Positions 31,412 through 41,445 of a DNA stretch of 64,000 nt are shown here, one piece after another. The notes under the pieces were generated by a model. It had not been told where the DNA came from, ran no database searches, and was given only the letters and a program-made list of their open reading frames with translations. The first letter of the stretch is position 1. Every line of letters begins with the position of its first letter. The translations under genes were made by a program, and so were the position numbers. Source of the DNA: Channallabes apus (Eukaryota > Chordata > Actinopteri > Siluriformes > Clariidae); NCBI GenBank assembly GCA_030522415.1, contig CM060124.1, positions 28,740,954 to 28,804,953 of the forward strand, given 5' to 3'.

Positions 31412-31446
31412 TGGCTCCCCGTCGGGGAATCGAACCCCGGTCTTCC
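31412..31446 (+). other. BEL primer-binding site, extended complement of tRNA-Asp
   Basis: Four bases (TAAA) after the LTR end comes TGGCTCCCCGTCGGGGAATC, complementary to the 3' end of tRNA-Asp including CCA. The complementarity extends to about 35 nt (through 31446) instead of the usual 18, taking in the T arm and part of the anticodon stem. Confidence 0.85.
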
Positions 31447-31502
31447 TCGTGTGTATAGTGGACAGTATCTCTGCCTGTCACGCGGAAGACCGGGGTTCGA
31501 TT
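31444..31502 (+). tRNA. tRNA-Asp(GTC) partial, sense orientation (pseudo)
   Basis: 59 nt match the start of a vertebrate tRNA-Asp: TCCTCGT, D arm, CCTGTCAC with the GTC anticodon, then ACCGGGGTTCGATT, stopping 13 nt before the mature 3' end. The stop lies by position 58-60 in the T loop, the edge of an 18-nt primer. The acceptor stem is missing, so it cannot be a functional gene. It overlaps the primer-binding site at TCC and forms a 19-bp perfect inverted repeat with it (31428-31446 and 31484-31502). Confidence 0.85.
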
Positions 31503-31885
31503 ATATATCTTGTTGTATATCTCTACTTACGGGAGCTTACGGTTACAACAACCTAGTTGTTGTATCTATTTCCAGCTTACGAGCTTACGTTAGCTGACGG
31601 TCAAAAGCTTGTGTTTCCGTAGCCTTCCGCATCTAAACTGAACACTCTATCCTATGACAGTCACACAAATGCATGTAATAGTAGAATGACATCACATACC
31701 AACCTACGGTTGTCAAAATGGATGCATGACTAAGAAATATAAAGCTTATGGCTTATGTAACAAACTTAATGCTTAATGCTTTACTAATGAATAGAACAAG
31801 GTAGAATAAATGAAATAACAACAAATTAAATTAAATTAAATAAACACAACAACAAATTCATAACAAGTACGATATGGCTCTTACA
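31503..31885 (-). mobile_element. BEL/Pao LTR 5' portion, inverted
   Basis: The first ~383 bp of the LTR in minus orientation, ending GATATGGCTCTTACA (= TGTAAGAGCC...). It faces the plus-oriented LTR end at 31347-31407 across the tRNA fold-back. The middle ~190 bp of the LTR is absent from both parts. Confidence 0.85.
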
Positions 31886-32336
31886 TCTATCTCACCTACG
31901 TGGTTTCGCGCAGGGGCCGTAATTGCGGTTCATCATGATTCAGCGCGAGTTTTGGTGCCATGGTTACGTTTCCATTTTACCACGCAAAAAAAAATACAAA
32001 TGTTTAACATGAGGAAGCTCGCGGACCTTGTAGATCTTTGCGGACCGTTGGGCGGTCACTCGTGGCGGATCGTGGTGCCTAATACCCCTCTCTCACCTGT
32101 GTGGCCTGACTCATCTCCATGAGCTGCCGCAATTGCCTGCGACATTCCTTTAACGTTTCGCGAAGTTCTTCAAGGTCTGCAAACTTCTGCGAGGACCAGC
32201 AAAAAAAATTAAACGTTTAATTTTTCACGCGGAAAGATGGAAACGGAATCACAGCGCAAAAACTCGGTGTGAATCACGATGAACCCTACTTACGGCCACA
32301 GCGCAAGCCCAGGCAGGTGAGATAGGGGTATAACAC
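31886..32336. repeat. Long fold-back (inverted repeat)
   Basis: Left arm 31886-32008 and right arm about 32205-32333 are imperfect reverse complements (TCTATCTCACC at the left, GGTGAGATAGGGGTA at the right; GGTTCATCATGATTC against GAATCACGATGAACC). Weaker pairing continues inward. This could be a fold-back MITE or an inverted gene segment. Confidence 0.7.
32097..32186 (-). pseudogene. Exon-like coiled-coil segment
   Basis: Between an acceptor TCCTCGCAG and a donor GTGAGA on the minus strand, 90 bp give 30 open codons: KFADLEELRETLKECRRQLR, then QLMEMSQATQ. The heptad pattern suggests a coiled coil. It may come from a Harbinger accessory (Myb-like) gene or a host gene; it is not identified. 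Confidence 0.35.
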
Positions 32337-32502
32337 CGCATCTTACAGCGAGTCAAACCGCATAGGTGAATAGGGGTATTAAGCATTACAATCACCCAGA
32401 AAAATTAATGGATGTGGGGTTTGAAACTCCCAAGGTTATTTTCTCATTTAACTAAATCAAATTTCATAAAAATAAAACGTGTCTAAAGAAAAGTCCATAA
32501 AG

Positions 32503-32751
32503 TTATCGATAATGGCTACTGATCAATGGAACATATTTTAAACAAAAAGCAGTGAGCAGCTGGACATCGGGATGTAGAGCGTAAGTAAGACGCGTTGGCC
32601 TGGCACGCGCAGTTCTGAGCAGGTCAAGAAGCTCCATAATCTGTTGCCTTGGAAGGCAAAACGTTTTTCTTTTTTTTTTAAATAATGACCACGGGGAAAA
32701 TATGAAAAGGGCTGAAGTTTTGTCTAAAGGAAAAATGTACATGTCCCACAC
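32503..32751 (-). pseudogene. HARBI1-like transposase N-terminal fragment
   Basis: The minus strand encodes FCLPRQQIMELLDLLRTARA followed by RPTRLTYALHPDVQLLTAFC. This fits the conserved N-terminal helical region of Harbinger transposases, which has a pattern like FPRxxIxxLxxLL...RPTxRxxAxxPxxQxLxAL. Flanking residues do not fit and no catalytic DDE part was found. It supports assigning the surrounding TIR element to PIF/Harbinger. Confidence 0.6.
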
Positions 32752-33187
32752 GGCTCCACGGACGGCGCCGTCTTCAGTTTAACACAACACCACGCTGTAT
32801 CACTGCCAAATTGTTTGCCAGCTGTTTAATATTAAAAGTTGTTGCCAATTTTAATGCATTAGTCACATTATGAAATAGGCTAATTAAAAGTCAGTCTGAT
32901 ATCAAATCAAATAAAATTCTTAAACAGGCCTACAATATATTCCATCATTAATACGACTTTGATAACGTGCCATAATGTGCTTCCATACACTTCCAAGACT
33001 GCTGCTCAGTAGCGGCGACTAGCGTCTTGAGCTGAAACTACGCTAAGAATAAGTTAAGGTTGGTCCAGACCAACCTTACGAACGTGTGACTTACCCAAGA
33101 GATACTTAGCGTAAGAACGTTTCGGGAAATGCGCCATAATGTTAAGAGAGAGGTTAAGGTTCAACTTAAGAACTACTTAGCGATAAG

Positions 33188-33570
33188 TGTCAGGAATGAA
33201 CTAACCTCGGGGACCAGAAGACTTAGCTTTAGCGGTTAGCCCAATGTAGCGTGGATGGTAAACCCAAACGCGGATAAGAAGCGAGTAGGCAGGATAACCA
33301 TGCGACTTTAATCTAAGGACTCTCACGAAAGGGGAGCAAGGGAAAAACACAAACTTAACCCGCGTCCTATAAATACACACAATAGCAGAAAGCAGATAAC
33401 CCAATGGGTGAGTACTCACGGTTTGCTGAAACAACAACCTGAACCGACATGGGCCGAACTCAATGACTGAGCGGTAAGCCATCGTTTGTTTACTCCTTTT
33501 ATACTTCCTGGTTTGATGCCCGCCTTACTTCCGGGTCCTAGTGCCGGGCGCAGATTGAGTGTGCATGACA
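33188..33570. mobile_element. Solo LTR, Gypsy-like
   Basis: 383 bp beginning TGTCAGGAATG and ending GTGTGCATGACA, flanked by a perfect 5-bp duplication ATAAG (33183-33187, 33571-33575). TATA-like sequences exist on both strands (CCTATAAATA near 33367; TATAAAAGG on the minus strand near 33500), so orientation is not fixed. It sits 21 bp from the Harbinger right end. Confidence 0.8.
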
Positions 33571-34081
33571 ATAAGAAGCTTTCGAGAAACCGGGCCCTGG
33601 TGTATTTTATTGACCTTTAAGCAAAATAGAACATGTATTCTCTGGTTTTATGCAGATCACTGTTTTGAATTTGACTAGTTTTGGAAGAATAAAGTTTTTT
33701 TAATAGTGTTTGTGTTTTAATTGTCGGAGTATTGTTGGGCCAACATCAGTTTTATCGAAAAACAATCACTTGAACCAACTACATCAGTGAGCTACAATGG
33801 AGGACAATTTACCTTTTTGAGTAGATGAAAAGTTAGGCCTAGTCAACCCACAAGTTGGGAAAAGTCAACCCACAACCAATACTGCTTGAGCAGATTTAAA
33901 TATTTAAATTAAAGGTTGAGACAGCTTAAGATTTTGAACTGGGTACACGTTGTGTCAACTAAACAGCAATGTATATATTAGCATATAACATCAAATATTT
34001 TTTTGGCCAGCAAATGTCTCTAAAAATTTAGTAAAAAATCTTTTCTATGTTGAGGTGGCTTTTTTTCTCCCTTTTACAGTG

Positions 34082-34364
34082 CTTTGTGATATTGAGAGTG
34101 GACAGCAGAGAGAGTGAAAATACATTTTTGAGTATGTGTGAGAGAGAGTGAGCGAGCATAAGATGTGAGCAAAAAACACAGTTATACACTCAGGTTTTTG
34201 GCATATTAGATTAGATAACAGCATATTATGTCCTCTCTACCAATTAACACGACAAGTTTGCTTAAGTCTGCTGTTGTAAATGAAGAGCTGGATAAGAGAA
34301 GTGAATTGTACAACTGAATCATTCTCTAATCTCTGGGCTAATTGGTGAGTGTGACAAATGAATG
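34082..34364. other. No recognised gene
   Basis: AT-rich with a GAGAGAGAGTGAGCGAGC run near 34141. Nothing coding. Confidence 0.3.
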
Positions 34365-35079
34365 TGACAGATGGGTTCACCACAGACACTTGGTCACACA
34401 ATGTGAGGTCTTACGGAAAAAAGGGTAATTGTATCAAGGCAAAATGGGGTAGGAAAGGGTTAAAAAGGAAGAACAAAACAGGAGAAAAAATATTATGGTG
34501 TTCACATCCTGGTTCATTGGCAGTGCCCAGTTGGCATGTGGGCACATTGCTGCCGAAAGGAGGCGGTGGGCAGAGTGGCAGAATGGAGCGCACGGAGGTA
34601 GCACTCTTGCATGCTCCCAGGACGGGAGTCTCTCCTGGATGACCGTTGGCTGGGTGGATTTCCCAGGTGGGCTCAGGAGCTCTAACGCGGTCCTCCTTGT
34701 GGCTTTTTCCTCTTCTACACAAGAGTAAAGGTGCCGCGGGAGTTTGAGCAGTTCTTTTCCAAGCTGCCCTGTCGCAGAGATCAAAGGGTGGAATTCCGGT
34801 CTCCTCTTTAAAGTCTCTGGGGCGAGTAACATTGCCCCACTCGCCTGCCACTCTCTTTAATAAATCCACCGCATGACTTTTTGCTTTGCTTCTGGACCCC
34901 GGACTAAACTCAATGCTTTGCTTCTATAATGTGGAGAAAGCCTGATGTCCATTATAGTTAATTATCATGGGCTTGCCAGACTGGTGGCATTGCCCCCTTC
35001 GCGCACCTGCAGAAGGGAGCCTACAGAGTGAGCAATGAGCAATGACGATTGAGGCGCACACCTATCACGTGCTGTGACA
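34365..35079 (-). repeat. LTR-like repeat, copy 1
   Basis: The two plus-strand edges carry TGACAG, giving TGTCACAGCACG as the minus-strand start. It aligns with 41446-41938 over GGTCTTACGG, GGAGGCGGTGGGCAGAGTGG, GATCAAAGGG...GGAATTCC, GCTT(C/T)TATAATG and GGGAGCCTAC. TATAAAAGC in copy 2 and AATAAA on the minus strand suit a minus-oriented LTR. Copy 1 has about 140 bp not in copy 2. No convincing duplication or internal region was seen. Confidence 0.55.
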
Positions 35080-36264
35080 GTGATTGAAGAAAAATATTGT
35101 GCTTTTTATGATACAATGTTGTTGCATTCTAAACAACAGTAAAACAATTCATGATTATATTTCACACTAGAAGCGCCGTGCCAGTGTCACCTACTTTTAA
35201 CACAGTTCACTGGTCGCTGACACACAATGATCGCTAGATGGCATTTTCACCCAAAGCAAATAGTTTAGCTCCAAAATAAACTTGCACTTGGGCAATGCGC
35301 CATTCATTCCCGTGTTGATAATCAGCTGTATTTTTTTTTTCATATTCAACGGAGAAAACCTACTACAGAGTCTCTAAGGGGAGTCACTAAGTCTCTACTT
35401 AATTTTATAATGTTTTGAGAAAATTCATTAGTTCATTCATTCTGTTTGAAGCTTCTGAACTTCTCGGATGTTTTTTTTTTAGTGTGACAGTGCTTTAGAT
35501 GGAGCAGGATCAGCGATTCTGAACTCTCTTCCGTGAAATTATCGGTAAAATAATGTAATGACCCCTCCTGAGGATATAAATCTTTATTATTGCGTTTGAA
35601 TAAATAAAATCTACCACAGATAATAAACTATGCTATGTCATAACTGAAGCAAACACCACAATTATGCCTCGTTTCATTCAGTGTTTCTAGGCAATGGACC
35701 ACGCGTCTATTCGGGAAAGTGGAAATGTGGAAGTGAAGTGTGGAACTAAAACAAAGATTTCTGTAACTACACTGGGTGTAACAGCTGCATGGTGACAGTA
35801 AACAGATGACCAACTTCACTTTTCTGTTATGGTAACATAAGCACCTCGGATACCTGTCGCTGCTGCTGTGGAAATATTACGCTACGGATATTAAATATAG
35901 AATATTTATTGAAACAAAAGCTAATACCATTATAAAATATATAAAGTATTGAAACGTTTATAACTTATCGAAAATTATTCGATTAATTTACAAGATGTAC
36001 GGAGATGTATTTATTTTATTTATTTATTTATTTTTACTGATTACAAGCCTAAGTTAAAATGTAAATTATTGTGTCCTATTTATATGATGTCATCCTCGAT
36101 ATTGATTATAATAAATATATTTAAAAATTTCGAATTAAATTTTTTCACGCTTCAGCGATAAGTTATGACTGATAATTTTTCATTCCCTTTTCCGCTAAAG
36201 TGAAGATCCGTTGTTCACTAGTTCCCTACAGCCAGTACTGCCACTTGCTATACGCAGAGTACGC
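35080..36264. other. No recognised gene
   Basis: About 1.2 kb of AT-rich DNA with a TTTA run near 36010-36035. Nothing coding could be supported. Confidence 0.3.
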
Positions 36265-36560
36265 AGCCCGCGTAGGGCACCAACTCACAGGGGCGCACCA
36301 TCCCAGCTGCTCAAAAAAATAGTTTTTCTAAATTATAATTATAAATTAATACTAATAATATACATATACAAAAAAATTTAAACGTATATATTGCATTTTA
36401 CGGTGAACGCAGAGTAGGCTAAGCACACATGATGACGCGCGTGCCCTCACCTCTGTTACGGCTGCCTATTTGGCCAAAAATGATAATAATTGAACAATAT
36501 GCCTGGTCCTGGAAAGAGACATCAACAGAAAGATGCCCGTGCATCACTTTCCAGTATGTT
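36265..36560 (+). mobile_element. Possible hAT-like fragment
   Basis: ATACGCAGAGTACGCAGCCC then GCGTAGGGCACCAACTC resembles sequence near the ends of fish hAT elements. Downstream an ATG gives MPGPGKRHQQKDARASLS, a basic leader like that of some transposases. No catalytic domain follows. Confidence 0.3.
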
Positions 36561-37541
36561 CATAATCCTATGAAACTTTATTTTATTCTGTCCATGTTAA
36601 TAATGTGTTTTAATGTCGGTAATAATTTCATGACTAATGCATCTTTCTTAATATGAATTCAAGTTCAAGTAGGCTTTATTGTCACTTCAACAATATACAG
36701 TTAGTGCACAGTGAAACGAAACAATGTTCCTCCAGGACCAAGGTGCTACATGCAACATAAATTTACAACATGAATTAACAGAAAAACTAAACTAGCTAAC
36801 TAAGAGGCCTAGATAGCTGGCTAGCAGAGCCAAGACAAATTGACCTAACATAAATTACAACATAATTTAACAAAAACTAACTGGCTAAGGAAGACTATTT
36901 ACAGGTTTTACAGACAACATGTAGTGTACGTGCAAATGTGCAAACAAGAGCAACAACAAAGTGACAATGCGACAAACACGACATAACATAACATAATAAT
37001 ATGGTGGAGGTATGGAGGTAGTGGAGAAACAGTAAACATTCCTTAACAGCAGCAAGAATTAAGGAATTAGTGCAAAAAGTATCAAAAGAGATTTGATTTG
37101 AAGCATTTACAGGTTGGTGTGTATGATAGTTTGGTATTGTACTTCAGTGTGTTTGCGCTTGTGTTGATTAGCCAGTCCAGTCTCAATGTTTTAAGGTAGT
37201 TAAGTTAAGCTGAATGATAATGATTGTCTGTGTGTGTGTGTGTGTGTGTGTATCAGTCCAGTCCCTTTTTGTTGGGAAGACAGATGGCTTGTGGAAAAAA
37301 GATGTTGCACATGCACTGTGTGTGCCCGAATGCTTCGGTACCTTTTTCCAGATGGTGAAATGTGTGTGACCGATCAGCCACAATGCTGGTGGCTTTGCAT
37401 ATGCAGCGTGTGGTGTAGATGTCATCAATAGAGGGGAGAGAGACCCCGATGATCTTCTCTGCTGTCCTCACTATCTGCTGTAGGGCCACTCTCTGTACAC
37501 TTACTCGTCGTTCTTACTAATGAGACCCACCACGGTCATGT

Positions 37542-38312
37542 TTAAGCAAACTTAATGATGTGATTCGAACTGTGTGTTGCTACACAGTCATGAGTCAGCA
37601 GTGTGAACAGCAGGGGACTGAGCACATAGCCTTGTGGGGCCCCAGTGCTCAGTGTGGTGGTGCTGGAGGTGCAGTTTCCGATCCATACTGACTGAGGCCT
37701 TCCGGTCAGAAAGCCCAGGATCCAGTTGCACAGGGAGGTGTTCAGGCCCAACAGGGGACGATGGTGGTGGCCTTGAAGCACATGGGAACAACGGCGCTGC
37801 TCAGAAAGATGTTGAAGATGTGGGTGAGAACATATGCCAGCTGTTCCACACATTCTCTGAGCACTCTGCCTGGGATGTTGTCTGGTCCAGCAGCTTTACG
37901 TGGGTTGACTCTGTGTAGAGTTTTCCTCACACCAACTGTATTGAGACAGCACCTGGTTGTTCGGAGGAGGGGTGGTCTTCCTCGCCGCCACGTCGTTCTG
38001 CCTGTCGAACCGAGGATAGAAGTTGTTCAGTGCATCTGGGAGGGAGCCGTCACCGTCACAGGCACGTGATGTCGTCCTGTAGTGAGTGCTGGCTTGTAAG
38101 CCCTGCCACATGCCCCGTGTGTTGCCACTGTCTATGAAGTGGTTGCGGATTCTCTGGGCGAGTGCGCGCTTCGCTTCTCTGATGGCCCAAGAAAGTTCAG
38201 CCCTTGCTCTTCTAAGGGCCACCTTGTCTCCCGCTTTGAAGGCAGAGACATATACAGGGTCCTTAGAAGTGCACGCACTTTCGCAGTAATCCACGTTTTC
38301 TGATTGGGTCAT
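37542..38312 (-). pseudogene. LINE linker and reverse transcriptase, central RT deleted
   Basis: After the endonuclease come the linker [20 protein letters not shown] and [20 protein letters not shown], then [17 protein letters not shown] and [16 protein letters not shown] of the RT N-terminus. The reading then jumps to [20 protein letters not shown] and [20 protein letters not shown], and stops at NHIIKFA just before the catalytic DD. The stretch with the first catalytic aspartate and the YADD-equivalent are both lost. Confidence 0.8.
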
Positions 38313-38416
38313 GAGATGATGCTCTTGGAGACAGTGACGTCATCGGTGCACTTGTTGATGTAGCTGGTCACTGATGACCGGTTTTGAACGCCTGACGAGT
38401 GGTCTGTATGCTGGCA

Positions 38417-38990
38417 TTAGATGTGGTCTGAGTAGCCGAGGTGGGGGCGGGGCTCTGATCTTGTGTAAACAAGATCCAGCGTGTTTTCCCCTCTTGTTGC
38501 AAAGTCCACATACTGATGGAATCTAGGAAGCACTGACATGAGATTTGCATGGTTGAAATCTCCAGCAACAATAAACAGTCCATCCGGGTGTGTATTTTGC
38601 AGTTCACTGATCTTTGCATAGAGTTCCCATAGCGCTTCCTTAGCATTAGCGCTAGGTGGAATGTACACTCCGATAATGAAAACAGTGGTGAATTCTCGTG
38701 GAAAATAAAAAGGTCTGCATCTAACAGTCACAAACTCCACCAGCGATGAGCAATAACTACAAACTAGCACAGAGTTCTTGCACCATTTCATGTTGATGTA
38801 AACACACGAGCCCCCACCACAAGTCTTAGCGCACAGAGCTTCATTTCTGTCGGCGCGAAACGAGGCTAGCCCGTCTAACTGAATAGCAGCGAACAGTACT
38901 CTGTCACTGAGCCATGTCTCCGTGAAAACAAAGGCACAGCACTCTCTAACCTCATGCTGTGTAGCCTGCTGGAGTCGGATGTAGTCTAGT
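38417..38990 (-). pseudogene. LINE endonuclease domain
   Basis: Minus-strand reading: [32 protein letters not shown], then [30 protein letters not shown] and [30 protein letters not shown] and SDH are the catalytic and metal-binding motifs of the apurinic/apyrimidinic-type endonuclease. Small frame changes separate the first part from the second. Confidence 0.8.
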
Positions 38991-39395
38991 TTATTGGGAG
39001 CAGATGTTGGATAAGATGATGGACGGGAGAGCCGACCGGTTAGTGTTTGTTTTTAGCCTAGCACAGACTCACGCCTGCTTGCCGCACTTCCGCTTCCTCA
39101 CGCACCGCTTCCGATGTCCCCTTCTCTGGCCGCTGGCATCAGGCAATGCCAAGGCTTTGAGGCCTGGTCCATGCAGCAAGCCGAGGTCACGTAGCTTTTC
39201 CCGCAGCTCATCGTGGATGTCATTAACCGGGTTATTTAGGTAGGAAAATATCTGGTGGTTTTATGTACGGACACCAGTCGTGACGATATCCATACACAGA
39301 GTAAAATAAATCCGCTACACACAAAACGTAAACAACGTAGCACCATTTTGGCTCCGGAGCGGCTGCTGTGTGCTACTGCCGCGTCACCATCTTAG

Positions 39396-39944
39396 ATCTA
39401 AATAAACAAAATGACGTAAACAAAATAAAGCAGATCTAAATTAACAAAATGTCTTAAAATGCATTATATTAAACCACAGAGGCAATTATGATTATTGATT
39501 AAGAACGACCATATGGTCAGTGTTAAAATACATAATCTAATACAAAATTAACAGTTTGCATAACAATTTTAATAGAAATGCCTGAAAAGGGCACCAAAGG
39601 CCTTGTAAATGCAGTTGTTACACTTACATGATGATCGAATTCCTTGTTTAATATTGACCAAACGTTTAATTAAAATATCCACATAATCTTTCCTATCATT
39701 TCCTCAACAAAAATATGTTGACATCATAACCATTGTCTGCTTTATTGATTATTGTAAATAATTAACTTTTATTTGAATAAAGTTCTATTTTGACCCTTAT
39801 AGTACGTGTTTTTTTTAAATAATTTTATTTTTACTTCCGTAATATTTGGGGGAGGGGGCACAAAAGTAAATTTCTGATAATCTCTGTGATGTCGACAAAT
39901 GGAAGGAGGAAGGAAATGGAGACATCGATTTTCGTTATTTTACA
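39396..39944. other. No recognised gene
   Basis: AT-rich DNA without supported ORFs. Confidence 0.3.
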
Positions 39945-40190
39945 AAATCTGAATATATTCAGTAAATGTATGAATTATACTCAAAGTATCAAATCCAACT
40001 ATGAAACCTGATTTAATTGGTACCATCTAACATTTTATTTTCTATTTCTTGCTGGCGAAATACATTTTAGGCAGAGACGTCTGCTCGGTCTTGTTAATTT
40101 GTTTTAAAACCCCCAATACAGCGAATTCCCCCATCAGCGAAACCGGTTTCATAACTTCACACTTATCGTGAATGAAAGGTGAGAAGAGGG
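39945..40190 (+). repeat. Dispersed repeat, inverted relative to 2335-2545
   Basis: See 2335-2545. Here the copy includes about 50 bp extra between TTGCTGGCGAAA and GCGAATTCCCCCATCAGCG. Confidence 0.6.
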
Positions 40191-40984
40191 ATTACAGTAA
40201 CTGGGTCTGCGGGTGTTAACCTCTGAGCGTGCTGTTGCGTTGTATTTAGCGAATAGACTATATATTTGTTTGATGCATTTCAGGGGGAGTATGTCTGCAG
40301 TTTTATTGATAAATCTGCTCACATCTGCGCGTGCATTTATCAGTCATTTGATCAACGGTACTCACTTTCACTTTGCAAAAGGCAGTGTTTATTGTTTACT
40401 GTATATTTAAAGTGCATACACACACTCATTATGAAAGATCTTTTTTTACCGGAAATTTACCTGAAACTCTATCAGGCGCCGTATATGGCTTAAATCAAAC
40501 TTTACTCATGCACAAACACATGAAACACTTGCATCCAGTAGGTGGACAACCAGACGGCTCACCGCCGTGGAAAAGCGGCAGCAGGCAAAATAAATCAGTT
40601 GCATTTTAAAGTCATTCGTGAAATGACCGCCAGGTGGTGCAAAGTGACATTTTTCACTCTACTCAGTTTTAAATAGAATTTAAGTCATAAAAAATTCAAA
40701 ATATGTTGTATCGAAGAAATACTACAGTGATTGTAGTTTTCACATCTGAGAACTTTATACAACAAAAATTTTAAATCTGAAGCAGAGATATTGATATTTA
40801 TTGTATAATAATGAATTAAAAAAACATTAGTTAAATGTTGTTTCAACAAAATATCAAGTTATCAATATCTCTGTTTGTATGTTTATTGTTATTTTAAAAA
40901 ATAAATTCAAAATACATCAAACTTTAAATATAGACATAACTAGTAAAATAGCCATTCAGAATAAAACGTTACAATAACTCAAAA
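40191..40984. other. No recognised gene
   Basis: Mixed to AT-rich DNA. A plus-strand ORF around 40266-40493 shows no family resemblance. Confidence 0.3.
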
Positions 40985-41160
40985 AAGACGCACTAAAAAT
41001 GCTGTGTTGTTTCTTTAAGCACATCGTTGGGTGGTTTATGCTGGGTCAAAATTCTGGGTTACTTCATGTACTTTAAACACATTGTTGTATTGCTCATGTT
41101 GGGTCATATGAGATGTAGTGAGTAATTTACAAATGAACACCTGTTTGGGTTATTTTGACC
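40985..41160. repeat. MITE-like repeat with GGGTCAAAAT / ATTTTGACCC motifs
   Basis: Repeated TGCTGGGTCAAAATTCTGGG, TGTTGGGTCATATGAG and GGGTTATTTTGACCCAACAG blocks in both orientations, typical of short fish DNA-transposon derivatives. No coding capacity. Confidence 0.4.
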
Positions 41161-41213
41161 CAACAGCTGGTTTATTCTTTATTCTCTGTTTTCTCCAAAC
41201 AGCAGCCTACAAA

Positions 41214-41333
41214 ATGTTTGAAATATTACTGTTATTGTGTACAAGTGTAGTTTTCGGAGATTTGAGCTTCAGTACATCTCCCGGCGCTCTGCGCATAACA
41301 CCGGCCCAACGCAGCCTCGGAAAGAATTTCTAA
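41214..41333 (+). CDS. Signal-peptide-like ORF, unidentified
   Basis: From an ATG at 41214 the frame reads MFEILLLLCTSVVFGDLSFS and continues 19 residues to a TAA. Residues 3-14 form a hydrophobic core followed by a plausible cleavage site after VFG, as in a secreted or receptor first exon. A TTTTCTCCAAACAG acceptor-like sequence lies just upstream. No donor or following exon was seen, so it may be chance. Confidence 0.25.
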   Translation: MFEILLLLCTSVVFGDLSFSTSPGALRITPAQRSLGKNF

Positions 41334-41445
41334 ATTGGGCTATTGTTGTTTACTTACAATATTTGTTAATTTAATTTAAATGAGGTTTGTGCACGGGGTT
41401 TGGTATCAGTAACGGGTTCGAGCCTATTTGCACGGGTGGCACCAT

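Larger units (their letters stand above)
30830..33596. mobile_element. PIF/Harbinger-type transposon, non-autonomous, with nested insertions
   Basis: Ends GGCCCAGTTTCTCGA and TCGAGAAACCGGGCC are inverted repeats, and similarity continues inward to CTAAGAAGACTCTTAAG / CTAAGTAGTTCTTAAG. A 3-bp CTG lies on each side (30827-30829, 33597-33599); CWG is one of the two targets known for this superfamily. A HARBI1-like fragment sits inside. The element also holds BEL LTR pieces with a tRNA-Asp fold-back, a long fold-back repeat and a Gypsy solo LTR. It interrupts copy A. Confidence 0.75.
24629..34081. mobile_element. Small TIR element (copy A) carrying nested Gypsy and Harbinger
   Basis: The left end CACTGTAAAA (24629-24638) pairs with the right end TTTTACAGTG (34072-34081). 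Removing the Gypsy element with one GTAAC and the Harbinger element with one CTG leaves about 1.24 kb. Parts of that remainder (24813-24857, 30296-30826, 33600-33740) align with the minus strand of 60830-61735, which proves the interrupted pieces were once contiguous. No duplication flanking the CACTGTAAAA ends was found, so the outer boundaries are tentative. Confidence 0.55.
36655..39395 (-). mobile_element. Non-LTR retrotransposon (Rex1/CR1-like), internally deleted
   Basis: Runs on the minus strand from a 5' leader containing AAGATGGTGACGCGGCAGTA (near 39380) to a 3' end near CAATAAAGCCTACTTGAACT (about 36660). Both ends appear to be kept, while the middle of the reverse transcriptase is missing. 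Coding parts are listed separately. A 20-bp TG run (37232-37251) lies in the 3' region. Confidence 0.75.

Noticed and set aside
31444..31502. Functional tRNA-Asp gene
   Set aside because: The 3' 13 nt and acceptor stem are missing and the sequence is fused to LTR pieces.
31886..32336. A simple MITE with clean target duplication
   Set aside because: The arms pair well, but the left end is cut by the LTR fragment, a third internal copy of the end motif exists near 32079, and no duplication is visible, so only a fold-back repeat is claimed.
34411..34869. Minus-strand ORF of 152 codons
   Set aside because: It lies within a repeat that behaves as an LTR-like sequence and is not conserved as a frame in the second copy at 41446-41938.
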